Positions 45,280 to 56,157 of a stretch of DNA of 64,000 nt are shown here, piece after piece. The position numbers and the translations under genes were made by a program. This DNA comes from Planctomycetota bacterium. GTDB taxonomy: Bacteria; Planctomycetota; UBA1135; UBA2386. The number at the start of each line of letters is the position of its first letter. Position 1 is the first letter of the stretch. The stretch is from positions 2,693,501-2,757,500 of the forward strand of contig JADJWQ010000006.1 in assembly GCA_016716265.1 (NCBI GenBank), written 5' to 3'. A model generated the notes under the pieces. That model was not told the DNA's origin, did not search any database, and saw nothing but the letters and a program-made list of their open reading frames with translations.

Positions 45280-45908
45280 CCGGACGGGCGGGCGTCGCGG
45301 TGTGCGCCGCATGGATCGCCACGCTCGGTGGCTGCGGCTCGCTGTCGACCGCGCCGCGCCAGCTGCCGCTGCCGTGCCACCGGGCGCCGGACGAGCAGCT
45401 CGCCACGATGCGGAGGGTCTGTCTGCTGACGTTTCGCAATGCGGTGGGTGTGCATGCCGAAGCCGATGCGGTGCGGGCGACGTTCGCCGAGGAGCTGCAG
45501 AAGCTCCATCGCTTCGAGGTCGTGCCGCTGCCCGCGGACGCGCCTGAGGACTCGGCGATCCATGCTGCATTGATGCGCGCCGAGCTCGCGACCGGTCCGC
45601 TCGCCGAGCTCGTCGGCCGCTACGGCGTCGACGGCGTCGTGATCGGTACGATCACCGCCGAGCGCCCCTACCAGCCGCCGCATCTCGGCGTGCGATTGCG
45701 GCTCGTGTCGCTGCACGACGGCGCCACGCTGTGGTCGGTCGACGCCCTGTTCGACAGCGCGGACGCGCGCGTGCAGGAGGACTGCCGGCACTACGCGGAG
45801 ACGTTCCAGGCCGAGGAACGCTCGATGCACGGCTGGGAGATGAACCTGCTCTCGCCGCAGCGCTACCGCGCCTACGTCGCCCATCGCGTCGTCGCGACGC
45901 TGCGGTGA
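45276..45908 (+). CDS. Lipoprotein, FlgO/CsgG-like
   Basis: ATG 45276. The signal GVAVCAAWIATLGGCGSLST contains a lipobox (LGGC). The body reads VCLLTFRNAVGVHAEADAVR, then FAEELQKLHRFEVVPLPADA, LVGRYGVDGVVIGTITAERP and LGVRLRLVSLHDGATLWSVD. A strand, a helix, then GVDGVVIG and VS...G..LWS is the pattern of outer-membrane lipoproteins of the FlgO/CsgG/TolB-N type. FlgO is an outer-membrane flagellar lipoprotein in vibrios. Its place after fliA fits, but sequence similarity is weak. Confidence 0.8.
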   Translation: MTGRAGVAVCAAWIATLGGCGSLSTAPRQLPLPCHRAPDEQLATMRRVCLLTFRNAVGVHAEADAVRATFAEELQKLHRFEVVPLPADAPEDSAIHAALMRAELATGPLAELVGRYGVDGVVIGTITAERPYQPPHLGVRLRLVSLHDGATLWSVDALFDSADARVQEDCRHYAETFQAEERSMHGWEMNLLSPQRYRAYVAHRVVATLR

Positions 45909-45936
45909 CGCCCGCCGGGGGCCGCCGGCCGGGTCG

Positions 45937-46176
45937 TCACGGCTTGAAGCCGCGCGCGAGCATCCGCCGCGCGGTGTCGCGGTAGACCTCGATCTGATCG
46001 AGCAGGCCGCCCTCCAGCAGTGCGCGGGCGCGCGCGACGCGCTCGGCGCGCTGCTGCTCGACAGCGGGATCGGCTTGCTGCGCCGCGTCGCTGAGCGCGC
46101 GCACACGCGGGTCCGGACGCGGCACGAACACCGCGGGTCGCGGCGCACCTCCGACCGGTCCAGCTTCGCTGCTCAT
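45937..46176 (-). CDS. Possible anti-sigma-28 factor (FlgM-like)
   Basis: ATG 46176; 79 residues. The N-terminal half is flexible (PRPAVFVPRPDPRVRALSDA). The C-terminal half is helical, EQQRAERVARARALLEGGLL then DQIEVYRDTARRMLARGF, and resembles the C-terminal sigma-binding helices of FlgM (RV..IR..I..G.Y......A..ML). The gene diverges from fliK and is convergent with the fliA cluster, a sensible place for flgM. Similarity is short and the call is tentative; a chaperone-like protein is an alternative. Confidence 0.5.
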   Translation of the reverse strand: MSSEAGPVGGAPRPAVFVPRPDPRVRALSDAAQQADPAVEQQRAERVARARALLEGGLLDQIEVYRDTARRMLARGFKP

Positions 46177-46315
46177 GATTCGGACACCTTCGCGAGGCTC
46201 GACGCCCCGCCGGTTTCATGATCGGACGCACGGCCGCCGACTTGAGAGCGCGAGCGGCAGAATCCCGGTTCCGGCCCGGCCGGTCTTGCCGAGCCCGGCA
46301 GCTTCTGCCGCTGCG

Positions 46316-47485
46316 ATGTCGTCAGAGACAGCGCTGGCAACGGAACTTGCGGTGACGCCCGAGCTGGCCCGTCCGGTGCTCGACCGGCACGGAAAGACGA
46401 CAGGAAGTCGACGCACGACCGGGCGAATCGCCCGCGGTGCGTCGCTCGGTGACCGCATGAGCCAGCCTGCGATCGGCAGCGTTCGCATCGGGTCCGACCC
46501 GTTCGGGGTGCCGCGTTGGACCGGGCTGCACCGCGACGCGGGCGGCGAGCCGTTCGATCCGAGCGTCCGCCGCGAGGCGGCCCCGGCACCGCGCCGGCCA
46601 CCGGAACCGACTCGACGCGAGGCCCGGCCGCGGAGCGACGACGGCGCGGACGGCGCCCGGGCCGGCTCCGCCGCGCCGCAGCCGGACGACCGCGCGCCGC
46701 CGGCCGAGCATGCGCGGGAGCGGCCGGTGGCGGTCGGCACGGCGACGGTCGCCGAGCGCGGCAGCGAGACCGTCGTGGCGGGTGCGGCGACGGCGCGCAC
46801 CGCGGCCGCGGGTCCGGCCGCGATCGAGGCGGCGGGCGGGCCGGCGAGCGGGCCGGCAGGCGCGGCAGCAGCAGGGCTCCCAGCCGGTGCGGGAAGCCCG
46901 TCGGCCACAGGAACGAACGTCGCCTCGGGCGGCGTGCCAGCGACCGCCCCGCGCGCTACCGCGGCGGCACCACCGCCCCCGCCAGCCGCACCGGTCGCTC
47001 AGCCGTCAAGTGACCGCAGTGTGCGTGACGCGACCCGCCCGCTGCCACCACGACCACCCGCGGCCAGCACCCTGGTCGCGCAGGCGGAGGCCGCGCGCGA
47101 TTCGATCCTGCGCAGCGTCGCGCTGCAGACCGACCGCGACGGTGGCCACCTGCGTCTCGCGCTGACCCCACCCGAGCTCGGCCGGCTCGACGTCGACATC
47201 GTCGTCGAGCACGGCCGCGACGCGCGCGTGCACATCGTCGCCGACCGTGCCGAGGTCGCGCACCTGCTCGGGCAGAGCCTGCCGGAGCTCGCGCGCATGC
47301 TGGCCGAGCAGGGGCTGGTCATCACCGAGACCAGCGTGCAGGTGCGGGACGACAGCGCGCGCGGTGGTGACTCGCGCGAGGGGCCGGAGCGCGGCAATGA
47401 GTCTGACGGGGCCGAGTCCCTGGCATCCCACTCATTGCGCTCTCCCCGCCCACTTCCCACCGGCACCCTCGACCTCTGGGCCTGA
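46316..47485 (+). CDS. fliK: Flagellar hook-length control protein FliK
   Basis: I chose ATG 46316 (MSSETALATELAVTPELARP) because the frame upstream runs antisense into the FlgM-like gene. Most of the protein is Ala-, Pro- and Gly-rich and disordered, as in FliK rulers. The C-terminal ~100 residues carry the conserved Flg_hook fold: HLRLALTPPELGRLDVDIVV, EHGRDARVHIVADRAEVAHL and LARMLAEQGLVITETSVQVR. FliK measures the hook and triggers the FlhB switch (flhB at 35455). The TGA stop at 47483-47485 forms the first bases of the large palindrome. Confidence 0.88.
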   Translation: MSSETALATELAVTPELARPVLDRHGKTTGSRRTTGRIARGASLGDRMSQPAIGSVRIGSDPFGVPRWTGLHRDAGGEPFDPSVRREAAPAPRRPPEPTRREARPRSDDGADGARAGSAAPQPDDRAPPAEHARERPVAVGTATVAERGSETVVAGAATARTAAAGPAAIEAAGGPASGPAGAAAAGLPAGAGSPSATGTNVASGGVPATAPRATAAAPPPPPAAPVAQPSSDRSVRDATRPLPPRPPAASTLVAQAEAARDSILRSVALQTDRDGGHLRLALTPPELGRLDVDIVVEHGRDARVHIVADRAEVAHLLGQSLPELARMLAEQGLVITETSVQVRDDSARGGDSREGPERGNESDGAESLASHSLRSPRPLPTGTLDLWA

Positions 47486-47595
47486 TGTCAGATCTGCCGC
47501 GTACTGTCAAATCGGTACCGCGTACGATTTTTACATTAAGCGAAGCTTAATGTAAAAATCGTACGCGGTACCGATTTGACAGTACCGATCTGACA

Positions 47596-47598
<3 letters not shown>
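47483..47598. terminator. 116-base near-perfect palindrome between convergent fliK and topB
   Basis: Inner stem: 47502-47541 pairs perfectly (40 bp) with 47545-47584 around the loop GAA. Outer stem: 47483-47494 (TGATGTCAGATC) pairs with 47587-47598, with a small internal bulge (TGCCGCG against CC). The AT-rich centre (GATTTTTACATTAAGC) contrasts with the GC-rich surroundings. Both genes' TGA stops lie in the outer stem. It probably acts as a bidirectional terminator, but its length is exceptional. Confidence 0.85.
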
Positions 47599-49986
<2,388 letters not shown>

Positions 49987-50059
49987 CCGACCTCCACGTC
50001 CGACGGGCCGCGCCCGCGGACCGGAGCATGACGGTGCGCGAGTCTACCGCTCGCGGGCT

Positions 50060-52744
50060 TCACTTCGCGCGGTGGAACCGCCACAGCACTCCGCCGAAGT
50101 CGACCATCTTGGCGACGAACTCGTCGTCGGACACGAGCCGGACCGGTCCCCAGTAGACGCTGTCGGGTTGCCCCTGGCTGCCGCGCGCGACGATCCGGAT
50201 CGCGCCGGCGCCGGGGTAGACGGTCCACTCGTGCCGCGCTGGCTCTGCGGCGCCGGGAAAGCGCGCAGCCACGCCGTAGTGATCCGCGCCGTCCGCGCTC
50301 GCGTCCAGCGCCACGCCGAGCGGCAGCCAGCGGCGGTCGGGCCCCATGTAGTCCTGCTCCCAGCGGCCCGCGAACCAGCCGGGCCGGTGTGCCTGCCACG
50401 ACGCCCGCCACTGCTCGCGGAACGGGCTCGGTCCCATCCGGTACGGCACGCGCCGACTCGCCATGCGACCCGCCATCGTCGTCGCGGTCAGCAGCGCGAC
50501 GCGGTCGCCGACGACCGTGACCGCGTCCGGCTCGAGCCGCAACTCCGGACCCCATTGCACGAACGTGCCGCGCTGCCATTGCATCGAGTCGTCCGCCTTC
50601 AGCACGCGGTGCAGCAGGATCAGATCGCCGCCCTGCTCGCGCGGGATCACGCGCGGCACGAGCTGGCCGTTCGGCTGCTCGACGAACGCCACCAGACGCG
50701 CGGCCTGCCAGGTGATCGGATCGAACTGCACCTCGGCGATCGAGAAGCCACCGGTGTCCGGATGCTCGTAGCGGGCCGCCACGACGATCGGCGCCAGCGG
50801 ATCGGGCTCGCCGCGGATCAGCGTCGCGCGGCCGGTCAGCCGGCCATCGGTGACCATCAGGCCGACCCCGTGCAGCTCGTGCCGCAGCACGCTCTCGCCG
50901 TCCTGGTAGACCGGCATCATCCGGTCGACCGGGTCGGCGCTCGCGTCACCCAGCCGCGTCAGCCACTTCGCGTCGAAGACGAAGTCCTCGCTGGCGACCA
51001 GACAATCGCCGCCGCCATTCGGTACGACGGTGCAATCGAGCAGGCGCGTCCAGATGACGTTGTTGCCGCTCAGCGTGGCCTGCAGAGCGTCGCCATCGAG
51101 CGGTGTGACGACGGTCTCGGGTTGTCCGAACTCGGTCGTGATCCGGGACTCGGTGAATCGCAGCGGAGTTTCGTCCGCCGCGGCAAGGCCGTGCAGCCGC
51201 TGCAGGAACCGAGCCCAGGTCCCACGCGCCCCGAGCCGGGTGTCGAGATATGCGGGGTTCCACTGCGCGGCGGTCGGTGGTGCGTAGATCGAGACGCCGT
51301 GGCTGAACCGCCGGCCGGGTCCCGCGAGGCTCTGCACGACCAGCGCGGCGTGCGCCTGCGCGAATGCCTCGAACCGTGGCTCCGCAGGGAACGGCTTCAC
51401 CGACAGCCGCGTGCGCATCAGCACGTCGAACAGGTCGACCGACGCCACGGCGTGCGCGCCCCGCGTCACGTCACCGCGACCGGCGTAGGCCTCGCCCAGG
51501 TACAGCGACCGCGCGACCCGTGGCCACTGCTCCGCGAGCAGGTCGTCGCACGCCGCGACCAGCGCATCGAAGCTCTGCAGGAACGGCTCGAGCGCGCGCA
51601 GATCGAGCGCCGCGAGCGTCGTGTTCGCATCGATGTCCGCGTAGCTCTCGGCGTAGCGTCCGACGACGCCCGCGACGATCGTCCGCACGTCGGACTGGCC
51701 CTCGAACAGCGCCAGCAGCGTGTCCCACGGCCATCCGTAGCCCGGCTCGACCGCCTCCGACGCCAGCAGGAAGTCGGCGACGCCGGCGAGCTCACACGCC
51801 GTCTCGAGCTGCGCCATCAGGCACTCGTCGAAGCCGATCACGTCGAAACGGTCCACGCCCGCCGCGAGCAGCGCCGCCTCCACACCACGCCGCACTCCGA
51901 CCAGGCTGAGCTCCGTGCGCCCGTCGCGGCCCGGCGCGTCGATATCGAGGCATTGACCGACCCAGCCGCCGCCGTGGTCCCACAGCACCAGCATGTGCCG
52001 CTCGGCCGGGAACGCTCGGAGTGCGCCGGCGACGAAGCTCGCGAGCACCGTCTCGTCGCCCATGTCGACCTCGCCGGGTCGCGCGATCAACTCCCCGACC
52101 ACGTCACCGGTCGGCGCGGCGCGGTGGATCCAGAACACCCGTGCGTCCGTCCATTCCTGGCGTGCATCCGGGTTCGTGAAGTAGCCCTTCGCGCGGTCGA
52201 CCAGCGCGACGATCTCGACGCCCGTCGCGGGCAACCCACGCAGCATCTCCTGCAGATCGAGCAGCCCGGCCGCCTCGAGATCGTTGTCGGCCGCGATGTA
52301 GCAGACGATCGTCCAGCGCCGCGCCGGATCGGTTCGCACCGCACCGAGCTCGCTCAATACAGGGTGGGCGCGCGCCGCGGCCGGAGGCCCCGGGTCCCGC
52401 AGTGCGTCGGGCGGTGGCAGCCGGCGGAGCCGCACCTCGCCCAACACGAAGCGCGCGATCAGCCCGCCCTCGACCGGACTCAGCGTGAACCGGACCTCGC
52501 CGAGGGCCGCCGGGTAGGCGCAGACGACGCTGTCGCCATTGCGGGTTCCGCGCAGCGCGTATTCGGTGTCCGGCCGCGGGCGATAGGTGCCGGCGTAGCC
52601 GGCACCGTCGGCGCGCAACGCGAGGCTCTGACCGGAGTCGCCGACGAACACGCCGACGAAGGGGTCACCGGACTGCGCACGGACGACGGCAGCGCCACAG
52701 AGCCAGATGGAGATGAACAGCGATGCGATGGACTCGCGCGTCAT
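50060..52744 (-). CDS. Secreted clostripain-family (C11) cysteine protease
   Basis: ATG 52744; 894 residues with a signal peptide (ASLFISIWLCGAAVVRAQ). An N-terminal domain of ~110 residues precedes the peptidase: RRWTIVCYIAADNDLEAAGL, HMLVLWDHGGGWVGQCLDID with the catalytic His, and RFDVIGFDECLMAQLETACE with the catalytic Cys. After ~470 residues comes a strand-rich C-terminal part of unknown fold (WTRLLDCTVVPNGGGDCLVA; GGFSIAEVQFDPITWQAARL). C11 peptidases cleave after Arg or Lys. In Planctomycetota such proteins are usually exported. It is a single gene without obvious partners. Confidence 0.92.
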   Translation of the reverse strand: MTRESIASLFISIWLCGAAVVRAQSGDPFVGVFVGDSGQSLALRADGAGYAGTYRPRPDTEYALRGTRNGDSVVCAYPAALGEVRFTLSPVEGGLIARFVLGEVRLRRLPPPDALRDPGPPAAARAHPVLSELGAVRTDPARRWTIVCYIAADNDLEAAGLLDLQEMLRGLPATGVEIVALVDRAKGYFTNPDARQEWTDARVFWIHRAAPTGDVVGELIARPGEVDMGDETVLASFVAGALRAFPAERHMLVLWDHGGGWVGQCLDIDAPGRDGRTELSLVGVRRGVEAALLAAGVDRFDVIGFDECLMAQLETACELAGVADFLLASEAVEPGYGWPWDTLLALFEGQSDVRTIVAGVVGRYAESYADIDANTTLAALDLRALEPFLQSFDALVAACDDLLAEQWPRVARSLYLGEAYAGRGDVTRGAHAVASVDLFDVLMRTRLSVKPFPAEPRFEAFAQAHAALVVQSLAGPGRRFSHGVSIYAPPTAAQWNPAYLDTRLGARGTWARFLQRLHGLAAADETPLRFTESRITTEFGQPETVVTPLDGDALQATLSGNNVIWTRLLDCTVVPNGGGDCLVASEDFVFDAKWLTRLGDASADPVDRMMPVYQDGESVLRHELHGVGLMVTDGRLTGRATLIRGEPDPLAPIVVAARYEHPDTGGFSIAEVQFDPITWQAARLVAFVEQPNGQLVPRVIPREQGGDLILLHRVLKADDSMQWQRGTFVQWGPELRLEPDAVTVVGDRVALLTATTMAGRMASRRVPYRMGPSPFREQWRASWQAHRPGWFAGRWEQDYMGPDRRWLPLGVALDASADGADHYGVAARFPGAAEPARHEWTVYPGAGAIRIVARGSQGQPDSVYWGPVRLVSDDEFVAKMVDFGGVLWRFHRAK

Positions 52745-52814
52745 GGTGCCCTCGGGACGTCCGGCGCCGCACGACGCGACCGGGATCGCGCTCCGCCCAG
52801 CGTGACGCCGCTTG

Positions 52815-54005
52815 TCAGAGGTGCGCGGGGATCTCGACCGTGAAGGTCGTGCCCGCGTGCTCGTGGGACTCGAACGATACCGCGCCCCGCAGGTAGCGGG
52901 TCGTCAACAGCCGGATGCTGTAGGTGCCGACCCCACGCCCGGTCCCACCCTTCGTGCTGAACGAGCGATGGAACATCTGGCGGCGGACCGACTCCGGCAT
53001 GACCGTCTCGTTGTGCACGGCGAAATGCGCGACCGAGCCCGTGCGGCGGAAGCCCAGGCACACCGAGCCGCCCGCCTCCGAGGCTTCCAGCGCGTTCTTC
53101 AGCAGGTTCTCCAGCACGCGGCGAAGGAGCCGCAGATCGGTATGGAGCGCGGTGTCTCCGATCGGCTCGAGGACCCGGAGCGACCTCCCGTCCGCCAACG
53201 GCGAACGACTCCAGACCCGTTCGAGCTCGCCCAGCAGCCGCTGGGCGTCACAGTCGACCGGCTCGACCCGCAGCTCGCCCCGCTCGGCGTTCACGAGGTC
53301 GCGCTGCGCGAGGATCTCGTCGACGAGGCGCTCCGACAGCGCCTGGATCTCGGCGCGCAGCTCCGCCGCCTCGTCGCGGTCCGCCAGGGTCAGGATCTCC
53401 GCCAGTGCGCGGACACCGCCGGCGACGTTCAGCACGTCGTGGAAGAAGATCCTCTCCAGGACCTCACGGCGCTTCTCGCCGGACACGTCGGTGACGCTGA
53501 ACACCGACAGCCGCTCGTCGCCGTCGTCGAGCGGCACGCAGCTGACGCGCAGATCGAACGCGACCTCGTTGCCGTCGGAGCGCGCGAGGATCCGGCATTC
53601 GTTGCGCATCTCGACCCGGCGCTGCGCGGTGGCGACCGTCGCCTGGCCGGCACCGCAGAACCGGCATGCCGGACCGGTGCCGCACCCCGCAGCATGGTCG
53701 GAGGCGTGCACGCAACCGAGCGCTTCACCCGGCCGCCGACCGATCAGCTCGTCGACCGCGCAACCGAGCAGCTCGCAGAGTGCCGGGTTCGCGAGCACGA
53801 TCTGCCGGTTGCCGTCGAGCACCATCGCCGGACCCGGGAAAGCGTGCAGCAGCACGCGCACCGTCCGGTTCTCCGCCAGCTGCCCGTGCAGGGCGCGACA
53901 AGCGTCGGGCGTCGAGCGGTCCGGGGACCCGAACCACGTCGCGACCGGGGCCGCCGGACTGCTTGCGCGCGAGTTCTGCTGCAACGCACACCTCCGCTCC
54001 GGCAT
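52815..54005 (-). CDS. PAS-domain sensor histidine kinase
   Basis: I chose ATG 54005 (MPERRCALQQNSR); the start is uncertain. A PAS domain spans ~45-165: LLHAFPGPAMVLDGNRQIVL, ANPALCELLGCAVDELIGRR, with a Cys group (CGTGPACRFCGAG) that might bind a metal or cofactor. Phosphoacceptor helix: RIFFHDVLNVAGGVRALAEI. ATPase: RRVLENLLKNALEASEAGGS (N box) and STKGGTGRGVGTYSIRLLTT (G box). The D box is unusual (VHNETVMPESV instead of DxGxG). No membrane segment, so it is cytoplasmic. It diverges from the tandem kinase gene at 54118; a cognate response regulator is not adjacent. Confidence 0.85.
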   Translation of the reverse strand: MPERRCALQQNSRASSPAAPVATWFGSPDRSTPDACRALHGQLAENRTVRVLLHAFPGPAMVLDGNRQIVLANPALCELLGCAVDELIGRRPGEALGCVHASDHAAGCGTGPACRFCGAGQATVATAQRRVEMRNECRILARSDGNEVAFDLRVSCVPLDDGDERLSVFSVTDVSGEKRREVLERIFFHDVLNVAGGVRALAEILTLADRDEAAELRAEIQALSERLVDEILAQRDLVNAERGELRVEPVDCDAQRLLGELERVWSRSPLADGRSLRVLEPIGDTALHTDLRLLRRVLENLLKNALEASEAGGSVCLGFRRTGSVAHFAVHNETVMPESVRRQMFHRSFSTKGGTGRGVGTYSIRLLTTRYLRGAVSFESHEHAGTTFTVEIPAHL

Positions 54006-54117
54006 CGGCAAGCGCCGACGACCCGCTACAGCGAATCGCCACGCCCGCCGATGAGTTGGAGACGGCTCTTCCGAAGCCCGGGGGCCCACGCCATCCTGGT
54101 GCACCCGGAGCGGAATC

Positions 54118-56145
54118 GTGACCAGAGCGCCCGACACCGACGAACCCGGCCGGGTCGACCGGCAGATCGAGGAGTACCTCCGTCTCCTCGACTCGACCGG
54201 GATCGACCACAGCGATCGGCTGCGCGGGGAGCTCGAGCCGGCGGAGCAGCACGAGTTCGATCGGATGCTCGCGGTCCTGCCGCGCGTGATCGGCTCGTTC
54301 CCGAATCCGCTGCAGCCGCAGCGCCGCATCGCCGACGACATCGAGCTCGTCGAGGAGATCGGCGCCGGCGGCTACGGCAAGGTCTGGAAGGCGAAGGACC
54401 TGCGCGTGCCGGGCCGGCTGGTCGCGGTCAAGTTCGTCGACCCGGTCGCGACCGGCGACGTGCGCGCCCAGGACATGCTGCTGCGCGAGGCGCGGGCGCT
54501 GGCCGAGGTCGGCCACCACGGCGTCGTCGACGTGCACCGCACCGGCCAGATCGGCGACACCCGCTACCTCGTGATGGAGCTCGTCGAGGGGCGCTCGCTC
54601 GACCAGATCCTCGACGCGCTGCGCGAGGCCGAGGCGGCGCCGACCCCGTCGATGCTGGCCGACGCGATCGGGAGGCCGTGCCCCGCCGGCCACATCGACC
54701 TGCTCGACGGAGCCGCGAGCTGGGCGGTCGCCGTCATGCGGATCACGGTCGCGATCCTGCGCGTGATGGAGGCGGTGCACGCCAAGGGCATCGTGCACCG
54801 CGACCTGAAGCCGTCGAACGTGATGCTCGGCGGCGGCGGCCACCCGGTGATCCTCGACTTCGGCATGGCCGGCCTGCGCGACCACGAAGGGCTGCACGTC
54901 ACGCAGGGCTTCCTCGGCACGATCGCCTACCTGGCCCCCGAGCAGATCAACAGCGCGCGTACCGGCAAGGACCCGCGCACCGACGTCTACCAGATCGGTC
55001 TGCTCCTCTACGAGCTGCTGACGCGCCGCTTCGCGTACACGGACCAGGTGCACCTGCACGCCGGTCGGTTCCCGGCGATGCCCGAGGGCCAGGTCGAGAT
55101 CCCGACCGCGCTCGAGGAGGTGTGCCTGCGCGCGCTCGCCCCGCACCCGGACGCGCGCTACCAGAGCGTCGGCGAGTTCCGCGAGGACCTGGAGCGCGTG
55201 CTGCGCAACCGCGCGCCGCGGCAGGTCAGCCGCGGCGACGGCGAGCTCGGCAGCATCGAGGAGCGGTTCGACATCCTCGAGAAGCTGCACGAGGACGCCC
55301 GCGTCGTCCGCCTGCGAGCGCAGCACCGCCGCGCACGCTACGAGGTGATCATCGAGATGCCGGGCACCGGCGTGCGCGCCCTGCGCGCACGCTCGAAGGC
55401 GACGCGCGAGCGCGCGCTGTTCGAGGCGCAGGCGCTCGGCAAGGTGCAGCACGAGAACATCGTCGAGCTGCGCGAGCTCGTCGATCTGCCAGGCGACGTC
55501 GCGGTCGTCCTGAAGCCGTGGGCCGGCGAGCCGCTCGAGCAGATCCTCGCGCGCGAGGGCGCACTGGACGTCGAGCTCGCGCTGCACATCGGCCTGTCGA
55601 TCGCCCGTGCCGCCGACGCGATCCACCAGAACGAGCTGATCCACCGCGGCATCGAGCCGGCCAACGTGTGGTTCGACCTACCGACCCAGAAGGTCGTGCT
55701 CGGCGGATTCACGTTCGCCAAGCCGCTCGCACTGCAGAACTCGATCAATACGTTTGCCCGCGGCCGGCAGAGCTCGACGCGCTCCGACACGTCCAACACG
55801 TCGCTCGAGGATGAGTGCGCGCGCGCACTGCCGCTCTATCTCGCACCCGAGCAGCTCCAGGGCACCACCGAGACGCCGCGGTCCGACATCTACGGCCTCG
55901 GCTGCACGCTGTTCCGCATGCTGACCGGCCAGTGCCCGGCCCGCGACTTCGACGTGCGCTTCGGCATCCCGACCGTGCGCCAGCTCCGCCGCAAGCCCCG
56001 GCTGCGCAACCTGTCCGACGTCGTCGAGCGCTGCATGGCACCCCAGGCCCGCGCCCGCTACGCCACGATGGTCGACGTGGTCGCCGCGCTCGAGGCGTGC
56101 CGGCGTCGCCGCGGCTGGCTCGGCCTGTTCCCGGCCAGCCGCTGA
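54118..56145 (+). CDS. Ser/Thr kinase with a second, pseudokinase domain
   Basis: GTG 54118; 675 residues. Domain 1: EEIGAGGYGKVWKA (residues 79-92), VAVKF with the ATP Lys (~105), HRDLKPSN (from residue 227), DFGMA and the APE motif LAPEQ. Domain 2 (~380-660): the start is FDILEKLHED with no glycine loop, HRGIEPAN from residue 509 replaces HRDxKPxN, and GGFTFA replaces DFGxA, while LYLAPEQLQGTTETPRSDIY is kept. The second unit is therefore a pseudokinase, probably regulatory. There is no membrane segment. The histidine kinase gene diverges from it; 12 bp downstream is a radical SAM gene, probably co-transcribed. Confidence 0.95.
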   Translation: MTRAPDTDEPGRVDRQIEEYLRLLDSTGIDHSDRLRGELEPAEQHEFDRMLAVLPRVIGSFPNPLQPQRRIADDIELVEEIGAGGYGKVWKAKDLRVPGRLVAVKFVDPVATGDVRAQDMLLREARALAEVGHHGVVDVHRTGQIGDTRYLVMELVEGRSLDQILDALREAEAAPTPSMLADAIGRPCPAGHIDLLDGAASWAVAVMRITVAILRVMEAVHAKGIVHRDLKPSNVMLGGGGHPVILDFGMAGLRDHEGLHVTQGFLGTIAYLAPEQINSARTGKDPRTDVYQIGLLLYELLTRRFAYTDQVHLHAGRFPAMPEGQVEIPTALEEVCLRALAPHPDARYQSVGEFREDLERVLRNRAPRQVSRGDGELGSIEERFDILEKLHEDARVVRLRAQHRRARYEVIIEMPGTGVRALRARSKATRERALFEAQALGKVQHENIVELRELVDLPGDVAVVLKPWAGEPLEQILAREGALDVELALHIGLSIARAADAIHQNELIHRGIEPANVWFDLPTQKVVLGGFTFAKPLALQNSINTFARGRQSSTRSDTSNTSLEDECARALPLYLAPEQLQGTTETPRSDIYGLGCTLFRMLTGQCPARDFDVRFGIPTVRQLRRKPRLRNLSDVVERCMAPQARARYATMVDVVAALEACRRRRGWLGLFPASR

Positions 56146-56157
56146 GCCCGCACTCCG

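Noticed and set aside
46175..46315. An earlier start for fliK at 46175.
   Set aside because: It overlaps the start of the divergent FlgM-like gene and adds 47 Arg/Pro-rich residues. ATG 46316 is more plausible, although the exact start is not proven.
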